The translations under genes and the position numbers were made by a program. From NCBI GenBank assembly GCA_041485845.1, contig JBGPKH010000083.1, positions 1 to 20,148 on the forward strand: a DNA stretch of 20,148 nt. The letters run 5' to 3'. Below, one piece after another: positions 1 through 8,100 of this stretch. This DNA is from OMOG01 sp041485845. Its GTDB lineage: Bacteria > Acidobacteriota > Terriglobia > Bryobacterales > Bryobacteraceae. Position 1 is the first letter of the stretch; each line of letters opens with the position of its first letter. The notes under the pieces are model-generated. The model did no database searches and had not been told where the DNA came from. It saw only the letters and a list, made by a program, of their open reading frames with translations.

Positions 1-403
1 CCCTGGCGAGTATCGTTTCTGCGAGGCTTTCTATCATCGGGGAAGGTCTGAGCCTGAGCACCGGCCGGTTTTGTGGGCGGGTCAGTTCGCCGGGAATGAG
101 AAACAGCTTATAGCGGAGCTTCTGTAGTGTGAGGTTTTGCCCGGATTCATCCAGATGTATGTTGAAATCAAGTGCAAAGTCACGGGGGTCGAGCGCGGGC
201 AGGCCCGGCAAAGGCTGTGTCAAGACTGCGATTGGCTCGGACCCGGGCTTCTGTCTTGCAAAGAGTCGTCTGATGCCGGACCAAACACCCTTTCTCGGCC
301 GTGGTTTCTCGGTACGATGGCCACACTTGTCACACGGTGTGTCCAGCGGGTACTCGGAGCCTAAGTTACACTTCGGACACTGCCACCGCCAAATCGTGCT
401 TAA
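1..403 (-). pseudogene. C-terminal part of double zinc-ribbon protein, shifted frame, runs off left edge
   Basis: Reading the minus strand in the frame whose codons begin at 403, 400 and so on gives an open frame with no stop down to base 1. It begins ...STIWRWQCPKC and continues into PCDKCGH, a second C-x2-C-x11-C-x2-C zinc knuckle pair at about 379-330. After that comes a basic linker and a roughly 80-residue region rich in beta-prone residues. There is no plausible start codon near 403. The frame differs by -1 from the ORF ending at 400, which itself ends just after the second half of its own zinc ribbon. I read the two as one gene broken by a one-base indel, or joined by a frameshift event. 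No function is recognised; a zinc-ribbon protein binding nucleic acid or protein is a guess. The 3' end lies outside the window. Confidence 0.55.
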
Positions 404-924
404 GAACGGCCACAGCCCCTGCAATGGCTCATTGGCACGTAGAACCTTTTATCAGGAAATCTGTCCGGAGAAAAGTTCACGTCTTCAGACCATAACTTGC
501 TTTTGCACTTCGGGCAGAAACAGTTCACTGTGTCGAAATCGTTGTCCATTGGAGCAAGTTCGCTCACGCCGCCCGTAGACCTGCTCGCGGCAGGTACAGC
601 GCTCTTGCCTGCAGATACTGACCCGGTTGTTGGCGGTGAGCGCAGGTCGAGCGGTACACCATGCTTTTCCAGGAATCCCGCGATTCGTCGAGCGCGCGCT
701 TCGACGTCGGGAATGCCGCAGCTTGTGAGCGGCGTTGCTAACCCAATGAGCTCCTGTCGCGTTTCATCATCGAGCCGGGAAAGGCGCATGGCTGTCTCGA
801 TTGGGTCGCGACCCTCCCGGTGTGCCTTCTCGTACGCCTCCATTGACTCCTTACTACTTGAATCCGGCGCATTCGACACTCTTTGAGAGGCCTCGGCAGC
901 CTGTTTGACGGGCGCTTGAAGCAT
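400..924 (-). CDS. Hypothetical zinc-ribbon protein, N-terminal part (frameshifted)
   Basis: The ORF encodes 174 aa. Residues 1-95 look helical and charged, with an Asp/Glu/Arg-rich region around 27-90. Residues 96-125 are a Ser/Pro/Gly/Ala-rich linker. Residues 137-171 form a zinc ribbon: CPKC at 137-140 and CRGC at 168-171. The stop TAA at 402-400 falls three residues after the last cysteine. Coding-like sequence with a second zinc ribbon continues in the -1 frame to the window edge, so the protein is probably truncated here by a frameshift. The ATG at 924 is the first in frame after a stop at 948. No clear Shine-Dalgarno sequence precedes it, and the foot of a perfect hairpin (934-972) lies 10 bases upstream. 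I do not recognise the family. Confidence 0.5.
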   Translation of the reverse strand: MLQAPVKQAAEASQRVSNAPDSSSKESMEAYEKAHREGRDPIETAMRLSRLDDETRQELIGLATPLTSCGIPDVEARARRIAGFLEKHGVPLDLRSPPTTGSVSAGKSAVPAASRSTGGVSELAPMDNDFDTVNCFCPKCKSKLWSEDVNFSPDRFPDKRFYVPMSHCRGCGRS

Positions 925-933
925 GTTTTCGCG

Positions 934-972
934 TTCCAGGAATTCCTAACCGTTGGTTAGGAATTCCTGGAA
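934..972. repeat. Perfect 18-bp inverted repeat, 3-nt loop
   Basis: Bases 934-951 and 955-972 are exact reverse complements, separated by GTT. Each arm also contains the 10-bp palindrome AGGAATTCCT, so several alternative foldings exist. The element sits just upstream of the zinc-ribbon gene start at 924. There is no T-run on either side, so it does not look like an intrinsic terminator. It could be an operator for a dimeric repressor, an mRNA hairpin in the leader, or a small mobile or REP-like palindrome. Confidence 0.85.
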
Positions 973-1253
973 CTGTCATAGTCGCTCAAAACATCAAGAT
1001 CACCAGCAATGATGCGGGTCAGACGCATTTTGCAAGGGTCCACTCCGTTCATGACTTTCTACGAGTGCTGCGCCACTCCGCGCCATCAATAGAAGACCGT
1101 CCGAAGCGGAGACGCGATCACAGCCATTCACAGGCGTTCCGTAGCTCTTACTGCCGGAACAAACGCCACCGTGGCCTCATATTGAGTGCCTGAATGAGAC
1201 GACTGCTGCATGGCTTCATCAACTGTCGCACCGTCGCTCCGAGTTGTAATTGC
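973..1253. other. Gene-free stretch
   Basis: Together with the hairpin this makes about 330 bases (925-1253) with no supportable coding sequence on either strand. ORFs here are short and of low-complexity, shadow-like composition. I see no tRNA fold, terminator or tandem repeat. A weak inverted match (GGCGTTCCG near 1133 against CGGAACAAACGCC near 1157) is too irregular to call. Confidence 0.4.
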
Positions 1254-1418
1254 TCATCCAATCCCGTGTTGACGGCCCTCGCACGGCACCCACAGGCTCA
1301 CGCCGCGGGCTGCTTCGGGGCGGCAATCGGTAGATTCACGCCGGATCCAGGTACTATGGAGTGCGGAGGCTTTGATCGTCTTTTCAAGATACTCCACCGA
1401 TCTCTGATAGTCCGGCAT
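1254..1418 (-). CDS. Possible small protein, 54 aa, doubtful
   Basis: The ATG at 1418 opens a 54-aa frame starting MPDYQRSVEYLEKTIK. It is preceded by GGAG nine bases upstream, and a TATACT hexamer lies on the minus strand at 1464-1459. The first 30 residues look like a charged amphipathic helix of real protein; the C-terminal half is Arg/Cys-rich and unconvincing. It could be the N-terminal stump of a decayed gene. It lies downstream of hicA on the same strand, about 170 bp away. No family is recognised. Confidence 0.25.
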   Translation of the reverse strand: MPDYQRSVEYLEKTIKASALHSTWIRRESTDCRPEAARGVSLWVPCEGRQHGIG

Positions 1419-1586
1419 GTGTCGATTCTCCGTGCGCGGAGAGTTGGTGAACGCCCCAGTATACCGCAAGGACCGCAAGGGATTGCTTCTTGCTGTCCCG
1501 AGGGTCTTGCGAAGTCTGGCTGCAAACGCAAGTCCTGCGCGCTCGATAGATCCCGATAAACGCCGGGCTTTCCCAATCGACCCAGG

Positions 1587-1811
1587 TCAGGCCTCAAGAA
1601 AAGTGTCAGGATCAACTGCGGCCTGCTTCAGAATCGCGCGGAGTGTGCCTTCGGGCATGTCGCCGGGATGATTTGGGACCGTCGTATAGCGCTTCGTGCC
1701 GGGGTTGTACCAGATCTCATGGCTGCCGGCAGCCTGCCGATCAAACTGGAACCCACTGGCCTTGAGCTTCCGAACGATTTCGCGATAACGAAAGCCCGCC
1801 AGGCGGCCCAC
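1587..1811 (-). CDS. hicA: HicA-type mRNA interferase toxin
   Basis: This 74-aa protein has the HicA (YcfA-like) double-stranded-RNA-binding fold signature. A helix with the pattern REIVRKLKASGF is followed by AAGSHEIW with the family's catalytic histidine at residue 31, then beta strands with TTVPNHPG, and the closing helix TLRAILKQAAVDPDTFL. HicA proteins cleave mRNA and act as growth-arrest toxins. The start is a GTG at 1811, directly after the TAG stop of hicB (1814-1812), so translation is probably coupled; there is no strong separate ribosome binding site. The length is normal for the family and no disruption is visible, so the toxin is probably functional. Confidence 0.88.
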   Translation of the reverse strand: MGRLAGFRYREIVRKLKASGFQFDRQAAGSHEIWYNPGTKRYTTVPNHPGDMPEGTLRAILKQAAVDPDTFLEA

Positions 1812-2042
1812 CTATGCCGCCACCACGATCGTGTAGTCGCAACGACCCGCAATCGTGGGAAGCGAGATCTCACCTTCCCGTTCGCGGCGTGCTTCAATGA
1901 GCTTCCGAGCAACGTCCCGCGCGATGTCGAGGGCCTCTGCAACCGTCCGTCCCTGCGCCACTAGACCCGGCAGTTCGTCGGAAGTCGCCAGGTAAACCCC
2001 CTCCGGCAACTCCTCAATCTGGATGCGAATCGCAAGTTCCAT
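1812..2042 (-). CDS. hicB: HicB-type antitoxin
   Basis: I place the start at ATG 2042, giving 76 aa. The frame is open further upstream, but that part has no protein-like sequence. The protein begins MELAIRIQIEELPEG and carries the HicB partial-RNase-H-like core: YLATSDELPGLVAQG, then TVAEALDIARDVARKLIEAR. It ends with a short beta segment and has no C-terminal DNA-binding (HTH or RHH) domain, as in short HicB variants. HicB binds and neutralises HicA and often autoregulates the pair. Gene order here is antitoxin then toxin with zero spacing. A TACAAT hexamer on the minus strand at 2058-2053 could be a -10 element, though no -35 match is visible. An alternative start 10 codons upstream (2072) is possible. 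Confidence 0.85.
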   Translation of the reverse strand: MELAIRIQIEELPEGVYLATSDELPGLVAQGRTVAEALDIARDVARKLIEARREREGEISLPTIAGRCDYTIVVAA

Positions 2043-2513
2043 TTTCAAAACAATTGTACCAATGCCGGCCATAGAGCGCCGGCCTGGGCGAAGATCGTGC
2101 TCATCAGCGGGCGACCGTTGCTGACGGAACAGACGGACTACGGCCGCTTTTTCAGCCTCATTTTCCCCGCCCTGGATTGTTCCTCGGCAAGTAGGGATTC
2201 GACCAAAGCGGGAGTTCGTCTCTGTCTCGTTGCACTTCTTCCAGACTCTCCTGGACACCGAGACCGTGAGACTTTAGGAGACCGCCCTCTTCGTAAGGGG
2301 TCTGAAAACCGAGCAGCCGTCGTACCGGCCCCCCGCAAGAGTCTGCCCGCGGGGAGCCGTCCAGGGCGAGTCCTCCAGCGCGCCTCGCGCTACGAATCCC
2401 GGACCTCCCCGAAGTTCCCGACGATCTCCTCGGGGGACATTGAGATTGATCCGCATGATGTGGCCTTCCTCTTAATTGTGCCCCAATGCAGGTCACGGCA
2501 GCCCTCGAAATCG
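2043..2513. other. Degraded intergenic region upstream of hicB
   Basis: About 470 bases without an intact gene. A plus-strand frame through 2082-2130 reads AWAKIVLISGRPLLTEQ, which resembles the VVVLISGRP segment of family 3 glycoside hydrolases. It is flanked by non-protein-like sequence and may be a small remnant. The same plus-strand frame stays open into the DUF362 stump downstream, but most of it (about 2150-2510) is Arg/Ser/Pro-rich and does not look coding. Confidence 0.4.
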
Positions 2514-2903
2514 GCGCCGCAGGAGCTGCACTTCGGCGCGAACCACGACGCGGGATATCGCGTGCCGCACATTGTGGCGGACGTGGTGGCGGCGCGGCCG
2601 ATCCACCTGGCGATTATCGACGGAGTGGAATCGATCGCGGGCGGCGAGGGTCCGTGGATTCGCGGGGTGCGCGTCGTGAAGCTGGGGCTCTTGATCGCGG
2701 GGTTGAATCCGGTATGCACGGATGCGGTGTCGACCGCGGTGATGGGCTACAATCCGCGCGCCACGCGCGGGACCGCGCCATTCCAGACGTCCGACAACAC
2801 GCTGCTGCTGGCGGAGGGGCACGGCCTGGGCACCACCGACTTGAAGCGCATCGAGGTGGTGGGAGTCCCCATCGAGCAGGCGCTCTACCGCTACGATAGT
2901 TAG
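2514..2903 (+). pseudogene. DUF362 protein, C-terminal fragment
   Basis: From about residue APQELHFG onward the frame is convincingly coding. The stretch PIHLAIIDGVESIAGGEGPW, then GLLIAGLNPVCTDAVSTAVM and MGYNPRATRG, match the C-terminal half of DUF362 proteins, whose motifs are IDG..GMEGNGP and G.DPVAVDAV. The C-terminal end is complete, with the stop at 2901-2903. The N-terminal half of the family, including the usual N-terminal region of about 150 residues, is absent, and upstream sequence is not protein-like, so I read this as a truncated gene. DUF362 proteins are uncharacterised and often sit near ferredoxin-like or secreted proteins. The FRG gene starts three bases after its stop. Confidence 0.65.
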
Positions 2904-2906
2904 CAG

Positions 2907-3560
2907 ATGGCAGTTCGCAAGCGGGCCCGGCGGCCTTACCGCGTCTTCCGGCTGGAATCCTGGGAGGCGTTTCTCGAGCTGGTGACCAGCCCTCCATATT
3001 CGCACTGGGCGTTTCGCGGGGAGCGCGACGAGCGCTGGCCGCTCTACAGCTCGATCTCCCGCTACCTGCAGAACTTCGGCGTGTCGCCGGAGGCGTGGCC
3101 GGCGCAGGAGGAACGGATCTTGCGCATCTTCAAGCGCAAGGCGCACCAGTTTTTGGACAAGCCGCCCGACCCCGATGACGATTTTCAGTGGCTGGCGCTG
3201 ATGCAGCACCATGGCGCGCCGACGCGGCTCATCGACTTCACGTGGTCGCCGTACGTGGCGGCGTTTTTTGCGCTGGAGCGGACGCTGGCCGACGGCGTCG
3301 TGTGGGCCATGAATCCGGCGCGGATCGAAAGCAGCCGCAATCCCAAGCCGGCGCGCATGGACCCGCGGGTGAAGGGGAACTTCCACCGGTTCTTTCTGAA
3401 GGGCCACCACCGGTTCATCTGGATGGGCGAGCCGCACACTATGAACCGGCGGCTGATCGCGCAGTCAAGGACGTTCGCCGTGCCGGGCGTGCTGGATCTG
3501 CCGATCGAGGACACGCTGAGCGACGCCGACCAGGAGAACATCCTGGCGAAGATCGGCTGA
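2907..3560 (+). CDS. FRG-domain protein (C-terminus frameshifted)
   Basis: This frame of 217 aa is an FRG-domain protein. The defining FRG motif is at residues 36-38 (SHWAFRGERDERWPLYSSIS) and the conserved block QHHGAPTRLIDFTWSP is at 100-115. The C-terminal third includes SRTFAVPGVLDLPIEDTL. The FRG domain is of unknown biochemistry and is found in phage, mobile-element and accessory contexts. The stop at 3558 cuts the protein after ...ENILAKIG. The -1 frame continues with LTNPVRETGMRELYRMNITF and then TLFPDLDGLARS, which is the usual end of this family, so a one-base indel near 3555-3557 separates the tail. No Shine-Dalgarno sequence is obvious before ATG 2907, three bases after the DUF362 stump. 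Confidence 0.8.
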   Translation: MAVRKRARRPYRVFRLESWEAFLELVTSPPYSHWAFRGERDERWPLYSSISRYLQNFGVSPEAWPAQEERILRIFKRKAHQFLDKPPDPDDDFQWLALMQHHGAPTRLIDFTWSPYVAAFFALERTLADGVVWAMNPARIESSRNPKPARMDPRVKGNFHRFFLKGHHRFIWMGEPHTMNRRLIAQSRTFAVPGVLDLPIEDTLSDADQENILAKIG

Positions 3561-3721
3561 CGAATCCGGTGCGCGAAACGGGGATGCGGGAGTTGTACCG
3601 GATGAACATCACGTTCGCGACGCTGTTCCCGGATCTGGACGGGCTGGCGCGATCGATGGGGTACGAGCTGGAGTTCCACTGGGGGTACAATCCGCGGACG
3701 ATGGAACGGTACCACACGTAG
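3557..3721 (+). pseudogene. Detached C-terminal tail of the FRG-domain protein
   Basis: About 54 codons in the -1 frame relative to the FRG ORF. The tail contains ATLFPDLDGLARSMGYELEF, the expected family ending, which begins MxxxTLFPDLDGLA. It has no start codon or ribosome binding site of its own at the junction. Fusing it to the upstream frame gives a protein of about 270 aa, close to normal for FRG proteins. It ends at TAG 3719-3721. Confidence 0.7.
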
Positions 3722-3734
3722 CGGAAAAAGAGAG

Positions 3735-3830
3735 CTCACCGCGGAGACGCGGAGGCGCCGAGGAATGGCGGAGAAAACCAAAGTCAAAACCCGAGAGCGC
3801 CGAGGTAGCAGAGGGCGCAGAGAAAACCAC
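3735..3830. repeat. Purine-rich intergenic repeat (GCGCCGAGG / GAGAAAACCA units)
   Basis: Between the FRG tail and the PepSY gene (3722-3843) the plus strand is strongly purine-biased. GCGCCGAGG occurs at 3755-3763 and 3797-3805, and GAGAAAACCA at 3771-3780 and 3820-3829. The shorter word GCGGAG also recurs at 3741-3746 and 3749-3754. The pattern resembles the GAGACGCGGAGG...GCAGAGAAAA intergenic sequences that I recall as common in environmental genomes such as Acidobacteria. No coding sense is apparent and the function is unknown. Confidence 0.6.
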
Positions 3831-3843
3831 GCCCGATTGCGCG

Positions 3844-4419
3844 TTACCCCGCGGTGCGGGCAAGCACCATAATGGTGAGGCTGTATCCCAGGCTGACGGT
3901 CAGCAGGATGATGCCGATGACGCGCTCCTGGTGGATCTTGAACCAGAGATAGATTCCGGTGATCCCCATCGCGATGAGGGCGACGGAAACCAGCGCCACG
4001 AAGGCGCCCCATGTGTTGATGAGCCAATAGTCGTGCCACAGGCCGTTGACGTGATGGATGCGGTTGAGCATACCGATGAAGCCCGCGTGGTTGTCGCGGA
4101 ACCTGGTATCGCCGCTGGCGCGGAAGTATTCGACCTGGTAGACGGCGCCGGGCCGCGTGATGTTGAAGCTGAGCTGCGCCGGTGTCGCGCGCACCGGTCC
4201 GAGCTCGCCGCGCAGGCCGTGGCGGTCGATCAACTCGCGCGCCACGACGCGCGCGTCGGCGACTTGCGGCGCGAGCGACACGTGCACTTCGTTGACCCTG
4301 GGGCGCGCGGAGAACCACGAGTTGTGCGCCATCTGCACGGAGCTGACGCCGTACATCAACAGGAACAGGCAGCAGAACAGACCCAGATATAGGTGCGTGT
4401 TGCGCAGGTATCGGTACAT
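3844..4419 (-). CDS. PepSY-type membrane protein 2
   Basis: 191 aa starting at ATG 4419, where GAGG lies seven bases upstream and overlaps the end of the preceding gene (stop 4424-4422). Layout: N-terminal membrane segment about 9-26, a soluble domain about 35-125 probably outside the cytoplasm, then two membrane segments about 134-160 and 166-186. This is the architecture of PepSY-associated TM proteins. Histidines lie next to the membrane at residues 9, 122, 123 and 129. PepSY-TM proteins are linked to iron/siderophore reduction or to peptidase inhibition; I cannot decide which. The longer frame starting at 4581 is rejected because it overlaps the upstream gene and its extra residues are not protein-like. 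The gene forms an operon with the next gene upstream. Confidence 0.72.
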   Translation of the reverse strand: MYRYLRNTHLYLGLFCCLFLLMYGVSSVQMAHNSWFSARPRVNEVHVSLAPQVADARVVARELIDRHGLRGELGPVRATPAQLSFNITRPGAVYQVEYFRASGDTRFRDNHAGFIGMLNRIHHVNGLWHDYWLINTWGAFVALVSVALIAMGITGIYLWFKIHQERVIGIILLTVSLGYSLTIMVLARTAG

Positions 4420-4421
4420 GG

Positions 4422-5012
4422 CTACCTCGTCAGGGCGTAGAGCAGCAGGAAGACCCCGCTTCCGGCGGCGAAGGAGAATTGCGCCCAACGGTGTTTGGGG
4501 CGCGACGCCAGCCAGAGATAGACGCCGGTGAGCGACATGAAGATGAGCGACCAGATGGAGAACTCGGTGTACCAGGTCCACAGGCGGATGCGCGGGTCGG
4601 TGATGCGCGCGTTCATGGTGGTGCCGTGCAGGTTGTCGAGGAAGTGGCCGAGGTTGTTGCGGCGGGTCTCAACGCGCAGGTGGTTCTCCTTCTCGAGCAA
4701 GGTCACGGTTTGAGGGCCGTTGACCGTGTAGAAGTCGAAGGTGACGTTATTGGCGGCATCGCGGTGCACGGCGTTCTTGGGAGGCGCGGTAGTGAGTGCC
4801 GGCTTGAGGAATGCAAAGGCGGCGGTGGCGGCTTCGAAGTCGCTGGCGTTGGGCGGCGGCTGGAAGTCGAGCGTGCGGGTGGAGCTTTGGAGAGGCGAGC
4901 GGCGCGGTCCGGAATCGAAGGTAGCGGTGAGTCCGGCGATGCCGAACACCACGAGGATGCTCAGGTTCAGGAGGCCGGCATACATGTGGAGCTTCTTCAA
5001 CCAATGGGACAT
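4422..5012 (-). CDS. PepSY-type membrane protein 1
   Basis: 196 aa starting MSHWLKKLHMYAGLLNLSIL. It has the same plan as its neighbour: membrane segment about 11-31, an extracytoplasmic domain about 35-145 with a PepSY-like core (AVHRDAANNVTFDFYTVNG), then membrane segments about 147-168 and 178-193. Membrane-proximal histidines are at 9, 123 and 129, matching positions 9, 122/123 and 129 of the partner protein. The open frame continues far upstream (to 5981), but that is antisense-like sequence inside the helicase gene and is rejected. The gene starts 104 bases after the helicase stop and is followed by its partner with a 2-base gap. The two proteins may work as a heterodimer equivalent to one larger PepSY-TM protein. 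Confidence 0.75.
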   Translation of the reverse strand: MSHWLKKLHMYAGLLNLSILVVFGIAGLTATFDSGPRRSPLQSSTRTLDFQPPPNASDFEAATAAFAFLKPALTTAPPKNAVHRDAANNVTFDFYTVNGPQTVTLLEKENHLRVETRRNNLGHFLDNLHGTTMNARITDPRIRLWTWYTEFSIWSLIFMSLTGVYLWLASRPKHRWAQFSFAAGSGVFLLLYALTR

Positions 5013-5116
5013 GCTGGTCAGGATATCGCGTTCGGGGGCCAGGTTTTTCGGCTGGCGGGAGCAGTGGGCTACGCGGCGCCCGGCGGCAGGTTTTCGGCCT
5101 GTTGGGGCAGTGGGGC

Positions 5117-8100
5117 TCAACGGTGAGCGAGGCTGTGCGGCAAGAGGCCCGCCGGCGCAGCGTCGGGAAAGAAGGCCGGCGGCTGAACCGACGGTGTTAC
5201 CGTGGCCGTCTCTCCGGTGCGGCGGATTGCGCGCAACAGGTCGAGCGCTTCGGGTAGCGCGAACTGCTCTCCGATGAATGCCGAGAGGAAACGGCCGCCG
5301 CGGATCTCGCCGCGCGATTCCATGCGGCGCAGTACGACCAGGAGGTCGCGCCATGCGGGTGCGATCGGTTCGTGCGCGGTGACGTCGCGGAACACGACTC
5401 CCCAGCGCTGCAGCAACTGGCGGGCGAACGACTCGGCATGGCCATCGGGCGTCGCGCCGGTGTGACCGAGCAGCGCCCAGCGGCCGGGGGCGTGGCGCGG
5501 GCGCGCGGTGCGGCCTTTGCCCTGGCCCGCGCGGCGCTTGGGATCGAGCAGAGCGCGCAGGTTCTCGAAACCGTCCGCGGTCACGAGGCCCGCGGCCACC
5601 AGTTCCCAGAGCGCGTCTTCGACTTCGCTCGCGAGGCGGCCGGTGGCGCGCGCGAGGTCGGCGAAGAACGACGCGCCGCGCGATTCGAGCACCGCGAGCA
5701 CTTCGCGCGCGGGATGCGACAGGGAATCGTTGAGTTTCGAACCCCTTGGGGGCGAGGGCGGCGGCGTGGCCAGCAGCCAGGGGGAATCTTCGCGGAGGAA
5801 GATGGCTAGCGGCGCCACGCGGGTGGGACGGACGCGGCGGCTCTTGTTTTCGTCCTGTTCGCGCTCGAAGGCCGGGTGCGGCGACAGGCGGCCCCAGGTC
5901 ACTTCGCCCGAAAGGCAGAGCTGGTCGAGGTAGTCGGGCTCGTAGTGCGCGATGCGCCGGGGGAAGACTTCGGATTCCCACGCGGCGGCGGGGAATTCGG
6001 CGCCTTGCAGTTGCTTGATAATTTGCAGGGTGCCATCCACGCCGTGCAACTGGCTGCCGGGCGCGAGGTGCTGCCAGCGGTTGAGAAAGTCATAGAACTC
6101 GGCGGTAGTGACGGGCTCGATCTCGCGGCGCAAGCGCCCGATGGTGAGGCGATGGATGCGCGCGAGCAGGCGGCGGTGGCACCATTCGAGCTCGGGACTT
6201 CCGGTGAAGTTACCGCGCAGGATCTGGCCCTCGGCTTCGAGTTGGGCGAGCGACTGGTCGACGAGGTCGCGGGGCATGGCGAGATCGCTCGCGAGTGCGG
6301 AAGCGCGCAGGGGGCCGGAGCATTCGAACCAGCCGCGCAGGATCTCGGCGGCGCAGGCCTCGGGGCTTTCGGGAATGGGGCGGGTGCCCGCGGGCGCGGC
6401 GATCGGTGGATCGATGGCGGCTTGCGGGTAGACGCGGCGCACGAGGTCGATGCGCTCGGCGGGGGACCAGAATGCGCACCCGTCGATGGCCACGGTAGTG
6501 GCGCGGCGGGCGGCGACGAGATCGGAAAACCAGGGTCCGGGGTCCAGGCTCGCCAAAGCGCGAGTGGGCCGGGGGCCGGGGAGAGGCACCGGCATCAGGG
6601 TGAGATCGCATAATGCTTCGTGGAGCTCGTCGGCATCGCGCATGGGCGGCCAGGCTTCGGCGGCCACCGTGGCGATGGCTTGGGGATCGAGCGCGGAGGC
6701 GCCATCGGCGTAATCGGCGGGCAGAGTGCGCCGCATCTGCACCATGCGGGCGCGGCGTTCTTCGAGCGGCGCGTCGTCCAGGTACGCGTAGGGATTGGCG
6801 TTGAGGATCTCGTGCGAGAAGGGCGAGGGCTCGGGCGTATCGATCGAGATGGTTTGGATTTCACCCTCGTGAATGGCCGCGAGGAGCGCCCGGAGCCCGT
6901 TGAGGTCCATGGCTTCGTAGAGACAGTTGGCGATGGTTTCCTTGACCAGCGGGTGATCGGGAATGCGGACGTCGCCTGCGAGGTTCTCGGGGCAGGCGGC
7001 CTGGTCGGGGAATACCGCGGCCATCAGGTCGTCGGCGCGCATACGCTGGATGGGCGGCGGGAGCTTGCGGCCGCCGGCGTATCGGGGGATGGCGAGGGCC
7101 CGTGAGGCATTCCAGCGCCAGCGGGCGGTGAACATGGGCGCGGGGAGCAGCGCCTGGGTGAGCACGTCCTCGACGGTGGCGGGGCGGAGAAACTCGAAGA
7201 CGACGTCCAGCGGGAAGGAATGCTGTTCACCGAGCGAGATGACGATGCCGTTATCGGTGGCGGCGGCCTGCAGCTCGAAGTTGAACGAGCGGCAGAAGCG
7301 TTTGCGCAGCGCCAGTCCCCAGGCGCGGTTGATGCGCGCCCCGAACGGCGCGTGGATAACGAGCTGCATGCCGCCGCCTTCGTCGAAAAAGCGCTCGGCG
7401 ACGATGCGGTTCACGGTGGGCGCGGCGCCCAGCGCGGCGCGGCCGGCCTGGGCGTATTCGATGGCCTGCCCGGCGCCGCGGCGATCCAGACCGCAGGCGG
7501 ACTGCAGTGCATCAACAGTCATGGTGGGGATCTCTTCACGCAGGCGCGAGACTTCGCGCGAGAGCTCCACGGTGCGGCCCGGCGCTTCGCCGCGCCAGAA
7601 CGGGATGGTGGGCGCGGCGCCGTGCGCATCCTCCACGCGCACGCGCCCCGACTCGACACGGCGGATGCGCCACGACGTGGTGCCCAGCAGGAAGACGTCG
7701 CCGGCCATGCTCTCGACAGCGAAGTCCTCGTCGAGCGTGCCCACGGTCTTCTCCTCGGGCTCGGCGGTCACCAGGTACTGCGCCGTATCGGGGATGGCGC
7801 CGCCCGAGGTGATGGCGGTAAGGCGCGCGCCGCGGCGGCCGCGCACGCGGTGGTTGACGGCGTCGCGATGCAGGTAGGCGCCGCTGCGGCCGCGGGCAGT
7901 GGCGATGCCCTCGGAGAGCACTTCGAGCACGCTATCGAAATCCTTACGTTCGAGCGTGCGGTAGGACCAGGCGCGGCGCACCAGGGCGAAGAGATCGTCT
8001 TCGGAGAAGTCCTCGGAAGCGCAGGCGGCCACCATCTGCTGCGCGAGAATATCGAGCGCGTTGCGCGGGATCTCCAGGCGGTCGAGCTCGCCCTGGCGAA

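Noticed and set aside
395..405. Programmed -1 ribosomal frameshift site
   Set aside because: No X-XXY-YYZ slippery heptamer or clear downstream structure; a simple indel is more likely.
934..972. Intrinsic terminator
   Set aside because: The hairpin is perfect but has no T-tract on either strand, and its stem is not GC-rich.
2053..2058. Full sigma70 promoter for hicBA
   Set aside because: TACAAT is a good -10, but no -35 is found at 16-18 bases; kept only as a note in the hicB entry.
5013..5981. Upstream extension of the PepSY protein 1 frame to 519 aa
   Set aside because: Arg/Pro/Ala-rich shadow of the helicase C-terminus; the hydrophobic protein begins at MSHW.
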